Shown here piece by piece: positions 20,249 through 29,093 of a stretch of 61,560 bases of DNA; the stretch's first letter is position 1, and each line of letters begins with the position of its first letter. Under the pieces are notes generated by a model. That model was not told where the DNA came from. It saw nothing but the letters and a program-made list of their open reading frames with translations, and made no database searches. The DNA comes from an uncultured Aeromonadales bacterium (GTDB lineage Bacteria > Pseudomonadota > Gammaproteobacteria > Enterobacterales > Succinivibrionaceae), in the NCBI GenBank assembly GCA_902761645.1, contig CACWLF010000006.1, positions 1-61,560 on the forward strand, in the 5' to 3' direction. A program made the position numbers and the translations under genes.

Positions 20249-22204
20249 ATGTTTTTTTGGTCCAATAAAAAAAATGATTTCGATGTTGCAACAGATGAAA
20301 CCGCAGAGGCAAATCTGTTCAATAACCGTATGAAAATAGCCATTATTGCCGTTTTGATTATGGTAGTGGCTCTTATTATCAATCTTTACACAATTCAGAT
20401 TATCCAGTTCCGTTCATTTGAAAAGCGTTCAAACAACAACCGTATTAAAATTATACCAATCTCTCCTCCCAGAGGATTGATCTTTGATCGTAACGGTCAA
20501 ATACTTGCCGACAACAAACCGATTTATGAAATTGAACTGATTCCGGAAAATTTAAATCCGGACGTTCCTCTGAAGGACAGTCTTTTGAAACTGCGGGAAC
20601 TTCTGAATCTGAACATTGATGACAAGGATATTGAAAATATTATTGAAAGAGTAAGATTTTCCAAAAAATTTAAATCCATAAGCGTGGCATCCAAGTTAAC
20701 AGAGGATCAAATCGCCGTATTTTCAGTAAACCAGTACAATTTCAAAGGTTTTTCCATCGAGCCTAAATTAAAAAGGTTCTATCCATTTGCTGATACTGTA
20801 ACTCACGCGCTCGGATATGTTTCCCGTATAAATCAGAAAGATCAGGAAATGCTTGAAGCTCATGGAAATGCGGAAAATTATGCAGCAACCCAGGACATGG
20901 GGAAACTCGGTGTTGAAAAATATTATGAAGATATTCTTCACGGCAAGGTGGGATACAAGGAGGTTGAAGTTGACAGCATAGGAAGGGTTGTTCAGACTCT
21001 GAAAATGGTACAGCCGGTACCAGGCAAGGATATCAGCCTGACAATTGATATCAGACTGCAGCAGAAAGCTCAGGAATTACTCGGAACCAATAAAGGCGCA
21101 ATTCTGATGCTCGATCCAAGGAACGGCGAAATACTGGCGTTTGCCTCGAATCCGACCTACGATCCTAATATGTTTGTCAGGGGCATCCTGAACAAAGAAT
21201 ATCAGGAACTGCTCAACAACCCTGAAAGACCATTAATCAACCGAGTTTCACAGGGAGGTTATTCACCGGCGTCAACTATCAAACCTATAATGAGTGTCAT
21301 GGGTTTGAATGAAGGTATTTTTACAGCAAAAACAAGATTTTTCGGCGGTCCGCACTACTCTCTCCCTGGCTCAACCCACAAGTTCAGAGACTGGAGAAAA
21401 TGGGGGCACGGATGGATGGATGTATTTCGCGCAATCGAGATATCATGTGATACCTTCTTTTATGATCTTGCATTCAAATCAGGCATAGACAACATTCACA
21501 AATATATGTCCCTGTTCGGATTCGGACAGCCGTCAGGAATAGATTTATTCGAAGAATCACTGGCAAATCTGCCAAGTAAAGAATGGAAAAAGAACAAGTA
21601 TCACCAGGTATGGGTTCCCGGAGATACCGTGCCGATAGGAATAGGTCAGGGCTACTGGACCACCACACTGCTGCAGCTTGTAAGAGCCCATGCAATTCTG
21701 ACTCAGCACGGACGCAATATTATTCCGCATCTCGCCCGGGATTATGCAGATTTAAACAAGGAAGAATTTCTAATCAGAAATCCAAAACAGAAATACAAGA
21801 AGCCGGAAGAAACTGCAGTAAAAGTTAAAAGCAGCAGTTATTTCGATATTGGAATGAGAGGTATGTACCTGGTGGTTAACGGACCTGAGGGTACAGGCCG
21901 AAAAGCGTTTGCCGGCACCAAATATGTTGCAGCAGGAAAATCAGGTACTGCCCAGATAATCAATATCAAACAGGATCAGCGTTACAATGCCGCCGCCATA
22001 AAAAAGGAACACCGCGACAATGCGCTATTCGTGGCATTTGCTCCTTACGAGAACCCTGTTGCCGTGGTTGGAATTCTTCTTGAGAATGTTGGAGGCGGAA
22101 GCCGGTTCGCCGCACCTATCGCAAGGCAGATGCTGGATGAATATCTGATTAATCTGGGATATCTGGAAAAGGAACTGCCTTCGGCGGAAAAGGAGAAAAA
22201 GTAG
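20249..22204 (+). CDS. mrdA: Penicillin-binding protein 2 (rod-shape transpeptidase)
   Basis: 651 residues from the ATG at 20249, two bases after the rlmH stop. One N-terminal membrane segment (about 27-48) is followed by a dimerisation domain starting PPRGLIFDRNG and the transpeptidase domain. The catalytic motifs are STIK in YSPASTIKP, SCD in EISCDTFF and KSGTA near residue 570. It is the elongasome transpeptidase that works with RodA, encoded next. Confidence 0.96.
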   Translation: MFFWSNKKNDFDVATDETAEANLFNNRMKIAIIAVLIMVVALIINLYTIQIIQFRSFEKRSNNNRIKIIPISPPRGLIFDRNGQILADNKPIYEIELIPENLNPDVPLKDSLLKLRELLNLNIDDKDIENIIERVRFSKKFKSISVASKLTEDQIAVFSVNQYNFKGFSIEPKLKRFYPFADTVTHALGYVSRINQKDQEMLEAHGNAENYAATQDMGKLGVEKYYEDILHGKVGYKEVEVDSIGRVVQTLKMVQPVPGKDISLTIDIRLQQKAQELLGTNKGAILMLDPRNGEILAFASNPTYDPNMFVRGILNKEYQELLNNPERPLINRVSQGGYSPASTIKPIMSVMGLNEGIFTAKTRFFGGPHYSLPGSTHKFRDWRKWGHGWMDVFRAIEISCDTFFYDLAFKSGIDNIHKYMSLFGFGQPSGIDLFEESLANLPSKEWKKNKYHQVWVPGDTVPIGIGQGYWTTTLLQLVRAHAILTQHGRNIIPHLARDYADLNKEEFLIRNPKQKYKKPEETAVKVKSSSYFDIGMRGMYLVVNGPEGTGRKAFAGTKYVAAGKSGTAQIINIKQDQRYNAAAIKKEHRDNALFVAFAPYENPVAVVGILLENVGGGSRFAAPIARQMLDEYLINLGYLEKELPSAEKEKK

Positions 22205-23305
22205 ATGAGAAAGAAAGTTATTGAAATATTATCCAATTTACATCTGGATTTTTCTCTCTGTATAGGTATTTTTGCCCTTATGGGTTTAAATTTCGTAATT
22301 CTATATTCCGCTTCCGGGGAAAATCCCGACGTAATGCAGCAACAGATTGTAAGAAGTATTTTTGCTATCATAATTATGATGGTTATGGCATATCTGCCGC
22401 CAAGAGTTTATAAGAAATGGGCTCCGTTCGGCTATGTTCTGTGCACAGTACTGCTGTTATGCGTTCTGCTGTTCGGTCATGTCGGCAAAGGTGCGGAACG
22501 ATGGTTAAACCTTGGAATAGTACGATTCCAGCCGTCAGAGTTACTGAAAATAGTAATGCCTATCGCTATTGCCGCGTTCTTTGCCAAGGGAAAACTGCCG
22601 GCGAAACTGCTCTCTTGTTTTGTCGCATTGATACTTATAGCCATTCCGGTTGTGCTTATTATCATGCAGCCTGATCTCGGTACGGCAATTTTAATATCCA
22701 TATCAGGATGCTTCATTATCTATCTTGCAGGTCTGAACTGGTACCTCATACTGTCAGGAACACTGATCTTTGCATTATATGCTCCAATTCACTGGTTTTT
22801 CTTCATGTACGACTACCAGAAACAAAGAATTCTGACATTTTTAAACCCTGAATCAGATCCTCTGAACAAGGGATATAATATTATACAGTCCAAAATAGCC
22901 ATCGGTTCAGGAGGCATGTGGGGAAAGGGCTGGTTAAACGGAACACAGTCACATCTGCAGTTTTTACCGGAACGGCATACAGACTTTATCTTTGCAGTAT
23001 TCTGCGAAGAATTTGGATTTGTCGGATTTTTAGTGTTATTGGCAATATATATGTATATAATATTGCGTTGTGTTTATATCAGTATGAATGCGCAGACCAA
23101 CTTTCAAAGACTGCTGAGCGGTTCTCTTACTCTTACATTCTTCTGCTATGTATTTATCAATACGGGAATGGTTAGCGGTCTGTTGCCTGTTGTGGGTGTA
23201 CCTCTGCCTCTGATAAGTTACGGCGGAACATCACTGATAACCCTGACCGCAGCTTTCGGTATTATCATGTCGATTCATACTCACCATAAAAGGAATAATT
23301 ATTAA
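22205..23305 (+). CDS. mrdB: Rod-shape glycosyltransferase RodA (SEDS)
   Basis: 366 residues with about ten membrane segments. The SEDS signatures include RFQPSELLKI, IMQPDLGTA, GYNIIQSKIAIGSGG and the conserved C-terminal GVPLPLISYGGTSL. It polymerises lipid II at the cell cylinder with PBP2. The ATG touches the mrdA stop, with a strong SD (AAGGAG) inside mrdA. Confidence 0.97.
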   Translation: MRKKVIEILSNLHLDFSLCIGIFALMGLNFVILYSASGENPDVMQQQIVRSIFAIIIMMVMAYLPPRVYKKWAPFGYVLCTVLLLCVLLFGHVGKGAERWLNLGIVRFQPSELLKIVMPIAIAAFFAKGKLPAKLLSCFVALILIAIPVVLIIMQPDLGTAILISISGCFIIYLAGLNWYLILSGTLIFALYAPIHWFFFMYDYQKQRILTFLNPESDPLNKGYNIIQSKIAIGSGGMWGKGWLNGTQSHLQFLPERHTDFIFAVFCEEFGFVGFLVLLAIYMYIILRCVYISMNAQTNFQRLLSGSLTLTFFCYVFINTGMVSGLLPVVGVPLPLISYGGTSLITLTAAFGIIMSIHTHHKRNNY

Positions 23306-23318
23306 TTTTAGGAATATT

Positions 23319-24317
23319 ATGAAAAAAGAAAAGTTATTACTTTGTTCATTACTGTTTACGATGCTTCCTTCTCTTCAGGCCTGTGCCGCAGATTTGGACA
23401 AAACAACAAACGCGAGACTGACGACTCTCAGCAAGCAGGTTAATGTTGATCTTAAGGATCTTCAGGATGCAGTGGCAGCAGCAAACTATGATCAAAGAGT
23501 AATTGACGCAATTACCAAACCATGGGAAGCAAAGCCATGGTATAAGTACCGCACCATTTTTCTGACTGAGGAAAGAGCGAAGGCCGGTGCAGAATTTTTA
23601 AAAGATAATCTGGAAATTTTTGAAAAAGCCGAAAAAAAATACGGTGTAGACAAGGAAATCATTATTGCCATCCTTGGAGTGGAAACATACTTCGGTACAA
23701 GAATGGGAAATTACAAAATTCTTGATTCCCTCTATACTCTCGGATTTCACTATCCTAAACGCGCTGAATTTTTCAGCAAGGAATTTGCAAACTTCATCAA
23801 ACTGGCCAAGGAACAGGAATGGGAACTTGATGAACCTTTAGGTTCATACGCGGGAGCTATGGGTATGGGGCAGTTCATGCCTTCAAGCTATATTCATTAT
23901 GCTGTCGACTTTGACGGTGACCAGAAAAGAGAGCTGTTCCATAATCATGCGGATGCAATCGGCAGTATTGCCAACTACTTCAATAAAAGCAAATGGAAAC
24001 TCCACAAACCGGTTGCCTATGTTGTAACAGTTAAGGATCCGTCCAAAATTGCAAGTCTGAAAAATAAGAAAAACACCCTTGATACAACATGGGGAGCATT
24101 GCAGAAACAGGGCGTAAAATTAGAAGATGCAAATCTGACAGTTGATGCCGGCGAAAATGTAAAACTGCTGGCGCTGGATGCAGACGAAAGCACCAAACAG
24201 TATTTTGTGGTTTTCAACAATTTTATTTCCATTACCAGATACAACACCAGCCCGTTGTACGCAATGGCGGTTTACGATTTAAGCCGGGCCATCAAGGAAC
24301 AGTTTGATCAACTGTAG
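23319..24317 (+). CDS. mltB: Lytic murein transglycosylase B
   Basis: 332 residues. The N-terminal signal has a possible lipobox (LQAC, Cys22), as in E. coli MltB. The catalytic Glu lies in ILGVETYFGTRMG, and the GAMGMGQFMPSSY motif follows. It cleaves glycan strands in the periplasm. Placement between mrdB and rlpA occurs in Pseudomonas-like orders and links it to cell elongation. Confidence 0.94.
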   Translation: MKKEKLLLCSLLFTMLPSLQACAADLDKTTNARLTTLSKQVNVDLKDLQDAVAAANYDQRVIDAITKPWEAKPWYKYRTIFLTEERAKAGAEFLKDNLEIFEKAEKKYGVDKEIIIAILGVETYFGTRMGNYKILDSLYTLGFHYPKRAEFFSKEFANFIKLAKEQEWELDEPLGSYAGAMGMGQFMPSSYIHYAVDFDGDQKRELFHNHADAIGSIANYFNKSKWKLHKPVAYVVTVKDPSKIASLKNKKNTLDTTWGALQKQGVKLEDANLTVDAGENVKLLALDADESTKQYFVVFNNFISITRYNTSPLYAMAVYDLSRAIKEQFDQL

Positions 24318-24327
24318 GTAATAAGTC

Positions 24328-25200
24328 ATGAAACCAAGTAAAATTATCATTTCTTTTGCATTTATCTGTGAATTACTGCTGATAGGCTGTACTTCACAGC
24401 CTACAGTGCCGATGTATTCAAGCACAAGTGCTGACGATGAGGCTAATAAAAAAATAATTGTCAGAAGAAAAAAATACGCGACCGGAATCGGTTCCGACAG
24501 TCGTGTTCTGAGGAATCAGATGGCCAAAACACAAAATGTAAGCGGTGTTAAGGTCAAGTATGAACCTTATTCAAGAATCGGCAACACAGATTACACACTG
24601 AACGGCGATTTTTACGAGATTTGGACCGATATTGAGGATTACCAGGAGATAGGCATTGCTTCATGGTACGGACCAGGATTTCACGGAGAAAGAACATCCA
24701 ACGGCGAAGTTTATGATCAAAAGGGAATAAGTGCGGCGCATAAAAACCTCCCGCTGCCTTCATACGTGAAAGTTACAAATCTTGATAACAATAGGACACT
24801 TATTGTAAGAGTAAACGATCGCGGACCGTTCCACGACGGCAGAATTATTGATTTATCGGAAGGTGCCGCAAAACTTTTAGGCGTAATTGAAAACGGCACC
24901 GCAAAAGTAAAACTCGAGCTGATAAAAGCTCCCGAACCGGCAAATGCCAAGGAACTGATTGCAAAGGAACATTCCCGTTACATTCAGGTTGTTGCATCAA
25001 ACGATTTACAGAAAGCAAAGGAACTTGCCAGAAATTTATGCAAGAAGCTGGAGAAACCTTCCAAGGAAGTATTCGTAAGGGAATACACAGGAATGTATAA
25101 AGTATACCTTGGCCCGTATATGCCGAAAAGGGCACAGCGGGAATTGGAAAAAATTAAAAGCGTAGGTTATCCTGAAGCCTACTTATTGTATTTAGATTAA
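24328..25200 (+). CDS. rlpA: Septal-ring lytic transglycosylase RlpA
   Basis: 290-residue lipoprotein (lipobox LIGC near residue 20). The RlpA double-psi beta-barrel is clear: GIASWYGPGFHGERTSNGE, then VRVNDRGPFHDGRIIDLSEGAA. It ends with a SPOR domain (about 215-290), which binds denuded septal glycans. It sits between mltB and dacA, the common order. Confidence 0.95.
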   Translation: MKPSKIIISFAFICELLLIGCTSQPTVPMYSSTSADDEANKKIIVRRKKYATGIGSDSRVLRNQMAKTQNVSGVKVKYEPYSRIGNTDYTLNGDFYEIWTDIEDYQEIGIASWYGPGFHGERTSNGEVYDQKGISAAHKNLPLPSYVKVTNLDNNRTLIVRVNDRGPFHDGRIIDLSEGAAKLLGVIENGTAKVKLELIKAPEPANAKELIAKEHSRYIQVVASNDLQKAKELARNLCKKLEKPSKEVFVREYTGMYKVYLGPYMPKRAQRELEKIKSVGYPEAYLLYLD

Positions 25201-25218
25201 CATCGAGAGATATAAACA

Positions 25219-26463
25219 ATGAACATCAAGAAAAGTTTTAGTCTGATCATTGGAATTGCATTAACCTGTTTTTCATATAATGCACTTGCAGATAATGAAA
25301 AACCGAAACCACAGGCAAACAGGCCGAAACCTATGGCACCTTCTGCAGCCGAAGTGGTTCCTGCACCTCCGGAACTGGGAGAAACAGCTTATCTTCTCAT
25401 GGATTATGAGACCGGTGAAGTTCTTGTAGGCAAGGATATACACAAAAGAATTATTCCTGCCTCGTTAACCAAAATGATGACCTCATACGTAATCGGTCAG
25501 GAAATTCAGGCAGGTCGTCTGGATCCTAGTGAAATGGTTACAATAAGTCAGAATGCATGGTCAAAAAACTACGGCGACTCATCAAAAATGTTTATTGAGG
25601 TAGGTAAACAGGTAAGCGTAAAAGATCTGAATCTTGGAATTATTATTCAGTCCGGTAATGATGCATGTATTGCCATGGCAGAACACCTGGCAGGTTCCGA
25701 GGATGCTTTTGCCAATTTAATGAACAACTGGGCTGATTACATAGGAATGAAGGATTCCAATTTTGTAAACTCTCATGGTCTGCACAATGATAATCATTAC
25801 TCATCCGCATACGATATGGCAATTCTCGGCAGAGCTCTGATTCACGATCTGCCGGAAGAATACAAGATTTATTCACAGAAGGAATTTACATTTAACGGGA
25901 TCAAACAGACCAACCGCAACCGCCTTTTATGGGATAACTCACTGCATGTGGACGGTATTAAAACAGGTCATTTAAGTCAGGTTGGATACAATCTTGTAAC
26001 GTCGGCCGTAGATCCTTCAAGAAATAATTTCCGTCTGATATCCGTTGTAATCGGAGCAAGTTCAGAACGCCAGCGTGCTGACGATTCGAAAGCGCTTCTT
26101 ACCTACGGTTTCAGATTCTATCAGCCGGTCCCTGTTATAAAAAAGGGCAAACCGCTTATTGAGCAGAAAATCATTTACGGAGACAAAGGCAAAGTTAAAC
26201 TAGGTTCCAGCAAGGATGTTACTGTAACCGTTCAGCGTAATAAAGTTGACGGACTTAAAGTTTCAATAAAGCTGAACGATAAATCAAAACTTGAAGCTCC
26301 TATCAAGAGCGGAGTTGAAGTAGGATCCATATTTATAAGAGCAGCTGACGGAACTCTTGTTCATAAAGCTCCTCTTGTAACTCTGGAAGATATCAGTGAG
26401 GGAGGCTGGCTCGACAAATCATGGGACTGGACAGTATCATCTATTACAAGTCTGTTTGACTAA
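25219..26463 (+). CDS. dacA: D-alanyl-D-alanine carboxypeptidase (PBP5/6 type)
   Basis: 414 residues with a signal peptide (cleavage near ALA-DN, residue 25). A Pro-rich linker precedes the catalytic domain with SLTK (PASLTKMM), SGN (IQSGNDACIAMAE) and KTG (DGIKTGHL). A PBP5-like beta domain and a C-terminal amphipathic helix (GWLDKSWDWTVSSITSLF) for membrane attachment follow. It trims pentapeptides. Confidence 0.96.
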   Translation: MNIKKSFSLIIGIALTCFSYNALADNEKPKPQANRPKPMAPSAAEVVPAPPELGETAYLLMDYETGEVLVGKDIHKRIIPASLTKMMTSYVIGQEIQAGRLDPSEMVTISQNAWSKNYGDSSKMFIEVGKQVSVKDLNLGIIIQSGNDACIAMAEHLAGSEDAFANLMNNWADYIGMKDSNFVNSHGLHNDNHYSSAYDMAILGRALIHDLPEEYKIYSQKEFTFNGIKQTNRNRLLWDNSLHVDGIKTGHLSQVGYNLVTSAVDPSRNNFRLISVVIGASSERQRADDSKALLTYGFRFYQPVPVIKKGKPLIEQKIIYGDKGKVKLGSSKDVTVTVQRNKVDGLKVSIKLNDKSKLEAPIKSGVEVGSIFIRAADGTLVHKAPLVTLEDISEGGWLDKSWDWTVSSITSLFD

Positions 26464-26474
26464 AGGTGACCGGA

Positions 26475-26741
26475 ATGGCTAATTTCAAAAAACTGATTAA
26501 TTTTCCCAGTAAAGTTGATTTCAGGGTTATTGTATTGGATGTACCGGATATAGAAAATACTGTTATAAGCTTCTTTGCTGAACGCTTTGACCTTAAGGTT
26601 GAAACACCGATTGCAAAAAAGCCGTCAAAAAACGGAACATATTACTCTCTATCTGTAAACGTAACAGTAAAAGATGAAAAACAGATGAACGAGATCTACA
26701 CCGAACTTGCAAAAGTAAAAGATGTTAAATATGTCCTGTAG
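26475..26741 (+). CDS. ybeD: YbeD family (DUF493) small protein
   Basis: 88 residues from the ATG at 26475, which has AAAGGTG 6 bases upstream. The GTG at 26466 would add only three residues. It matches E. coli YbeD in length and position after dacA. The family has an ACT-like fold and may be regulatory. lipB and lipA usually follow but are absent, and a terminator ends the operon here. Confidence 0.92.
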   Translation: MANFKKLINFPSKVDFRVIVLDVPDIENTVISFFAERFDLKVETPIAKKPSKNGTYYSLSVNVTVKDEKQMNEIYTELAKVKDVKYVL

Positions 26742-26769
26742 GATCTGAAATCTTTATTCCAAAAATAAC

Positions 26770-26795
26770 AAAGATCGGTAGAAATACCGATCTTT
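26770..26795. terminator. Bidirectional terminator between ybeD and the sulfhydrylase gene
   Basis: AAAGATCGGTA and TACCGATCTTT flank GAAA. This perfect 11-bp stem serves two convergent operons. Confidence 0.85.
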
Positions 26796-26825
26796 CTGTT
26801 AGAGCAACAACAAAATATTTTTAAC

Positions 26826-28052
26826 TTACAAATCGGCCAGTGCCTGATTAAAGTCTTCTATCAGATCCTTCTGATCTTCAATTCCCACACTGATTCGAAT
26901 CAAATCATCAAATATACCGTTTTCATTGCATTCGAATGATGATAAATTTCTGCAGATAGTAGTTCTTGGATAAATAACAAGCGTTCTGACATCCCCTATG
27001 TTAGTGGCAATGGTTGCATATTTAAGCCTGTCCATAACCTTGAAGGCATTCTCTTTTGAACCTACCCGCAAAGTTACAATTCCGCCTCCAAGTCCGTTAA
27101 ACTGCCTTGCCGCCAGTTCGCAGAAAGGAGAACTTTCCAAAGTCGGATAATTAACTTTCACTTTCGGATTGGATGCCAAAGACGAAGCCAGTGCATATGC
27201 ATTTGAACAGATGGTTTTCATACGCAAGCCAAGAGTCTCCAGTCCCATAATATTGAGATACGAATTAAAAGGAGAGGTACATGCTCCGAGATTGCGCCAT
27301 GTCTCCCTGCGCAGTTTGACCAGATAGGCAAGATTGCGGAATTCCCTGAATGATGCAAGAGTTGGATACTTGTCAAAATTCCAGTACACCTTTCCGCTGT
27401 CGATAATAATTCCACCTATGGCATTACCGAAACCGTTTATATACTTGGAAGTAGAATGAACAACTATATCAGCGCCGATTTTAATGGTCTGAACCAGATA
27501 CGGGCTGGCGGTTGTCGCATCCACTATCAGAGGAATATCATGCTTATGCGCAACGCGGGAAATTGCGTCGACATCCATTACCTCAAGGCTGGTATTGGTG
27601 ATAATTTCACCGAAAATCAGTTTGGTTTTCGGTGTTATAAATTTTTCTATTTCCTCGGCAACAAAATGGCGAACGAAATTAACTTTAATCTGATACTTTT
27701 TCAGTTCGGCAAATAATTCCAGGGAACCGCCGAATAAGGAAGATGACACGATAATCTCATCACCTGTTTCGACCAGATTCAAAATAGAGATGGCTATTGC
27801 CGCAAGACCTGATGAACATGAAACCGCACCGGCTCCGTCTTCAATCTCGCATAATCTGCGTTCAAACGCATCAACACTGGGATTGGCAACCCTGGTATAC
27901 GAACACCCGGGTTTTCTGTGATTAAAAATATCCTCCAGTTCCTGAGCACTTTTCGCTGCAAAACTGCTTGACTGATTTATCGCCGGCTGAGTAGCTCCAT
28001 GTTCGTAACTACTGACCTCATATCCATGTAATAATCTTGTATTGAATTCCAT
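26826..28052 (-). CDS. Cys/Met-metabolism PLP enzyme, probable O-acetylserine/O-acetylhomoserine sulfhydrylase
   Basis: A 408-residue fold-type I PLP enzyme. The PLP lysine lies in VVHSTSKYINGFG. The substrate loop is YTRVANPSVDAFE (NPT changed to NPS), and the usual VDNT before the PLP site reads VDAT. It is a paralogue of the gene at 44753-45991. It follows the serine acetyltransferase gene after 3 bases, where a cysK would be expected, so it may use O-acetylserine. This is inference, and it could instead act on O-acetylhomoserine or as a lyase. It is last in the encapsulin operon. Confidence 0.8.
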   Translation of the reverse strand: MEFNTRLLHGYEVSSYEHGATQPAINQSSSFAAKSAQELEDIFNHRKPGCSYTRVANPSVDAFERRLCEIEDGAGAVSCSSGLAAIAISILNLVETGDEIIVSSSLFGGSLELFAELKKYQIKVNFVRHFVAEEIEKFITPKTKLIFGEIITNTSLEVMDVDAISRVAHKHDIPLIVDATTASPYLVQTIKIGADIVVHSTSKYINGFGNAIGGIIIDSGKVYWNFDKYPTLASFREFRNLAYLVKLRRETWRNLGACTSPFNSYLNIMGLETLGLRMKTICSNAYALASSLASNPKVKVNYPTLESSPFCELAARQFNGLGGGIVTLRVGSKENAFKVMDRLKYATIATNIGDVRTLVIYPRTTICRNLSSFECNENGIFDDLIRISVGIEDQKDLIEDFNQALADL

Positions 28053-28055
28053 AAA

Positions 28056-29030
28056 CTAAATTACATAATACCAGCATTCATCTTTAGGATCTGTAGATTT
28101 TGATTTATTTCGAATATCTGTCAGCTGTAATTCCTGAATCTTAACATTAACGCGGGTTCCCGGTTTGATTGATTTGGTGATAAAAGCATTACCGCCTATT
28201 ACAGAACCTTCGCCAATCACTGTATCTCCACCTAAAACTGATGCATTAGAATAAATAGTAACATTATCCTCTATAGTAGGATGACGGCGCACATTTCTGA
28301 GTTTCTGACCACCATGTGTGGACAGTGCACCTAATGTTACACCCTGATACAATTTTACATTATTGCCTATTACTGTTGATTGACCTATTACAATTCCTGT
28401 ACCGTGATCAATAAAGAAGTAATGACCTATTGTAGCACCTGGATGTATATCTATTCCAGTACGGCTGTGCGCATATTCCGACATTACTCTCGGAATCAGA
28501 GGTATACCAAGCTGATATAACTCATGAGCCATTCGATAAATAGAAATGGCAAACAATCCCGGATATGAAATTATAATTTCATCAAAATTAAATGCTGCAG
28601 GATCTCCGTCAAAGGCGGCCTGCAAATCCTCTTCAAGATATGCTCTGACATGAGGAATACGATCAAGAAACTGCAATGTTACATCCTGAGCCTTCTTCTG
28701 CAGTTCCTCCTTTTCATCGGAATTTACATCATGCTTATAACGCATGGCAATATAAATCTGTTTACTGAGATGGAACATTACATCTTCAATAAGTACAGAG
28801 ATAAAGTCCGGAAGATTATAAACCTTGTAGTTGCAGGTCTGATAAAAACCCGGATAAATAATTCTTAACAGATTACGAATACACTCAAAGACGATCTCCC
28901 TGTTGGGCTGATGAAACATATCATCCTTATTATCAATTGAACGATCCTGATTGTAATCATCAATTATTCTTGTCTTTATACTTTTTATCCGTTCTTCAAT
29001 TCTTTGCGATAACTCGTAATCACTAACCAT
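28056..29030 (-). CDS. Serine O-acetyltransferase (EpsC type)
   Basis: 324 residues. A helical N-terminal part is followed by a left-handed beta-helix with hexapeptide repeats. The key motifs are DIHPGATIGHYFFIDHGTG, YQGVTLGALS and the HPTIEDNVTIYSNASVLGG segment. It makes O-acetylserine from serine and acetyl-CoA. The longer N-terminus and early stop after the helix fit EpsC-like rather than enterobacterial CysE. SD GAGGA supports the ATG. It sits 63 bases after the desulfurase gene, across a terminator hairpin. Confidence 0.93.
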   Translation of the reverse strand: MVSDYELSQRIEERIKSIKTRIIDDYNQDRSIDNKDDMFHQPNREIVFECIRNLLRIIYPGFYQTCNYKVYNLPDFISVLIEDVMFHLSKQIYIAMRYKHDVNSDEKEELQKKAQDVTLQFLDRIPHVRAYLEEDLQAAFDGDPAAFNFDEIIISYPGLFAISIYRMAHELYQLGIPLIPRVMSEYAHSRTGIDIHPGATIGHYFFIDHGTGIVIGQSTVIGNNVKLYQGVTLGALSTHGGQKLRNVRRHPTIEDNVTIYSNASVLGGDTVIGEGSVIGGNAFITKSIKPGTRVNVKIQELQLTDIRNKSKSTDPKDECWYYVI

Positions 29031-29045
29031 TTTGAATCCTCAAAA

Positions 29046-29072
29046 AAGATCGGATATCAGATATCCGATCTT
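29046..29072 (-). terminator. Intra-operon terminator between cysteine desulfurase and serine acetyltransferase
   Basis: A perfect 12-bp stem (29046-29057 with 29061-29072) around CAG is followed on the minus strand by a run of Ts (plus-strand A-run 29042-29047, partly within the stem). Only about 12 bases separate it from the next SD, so the downstream genes depend on read-through or an internal promoter. Confidence 0.8.
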
Positions 29073-29093
29073 GTAAATAAAGTTAAATATACT

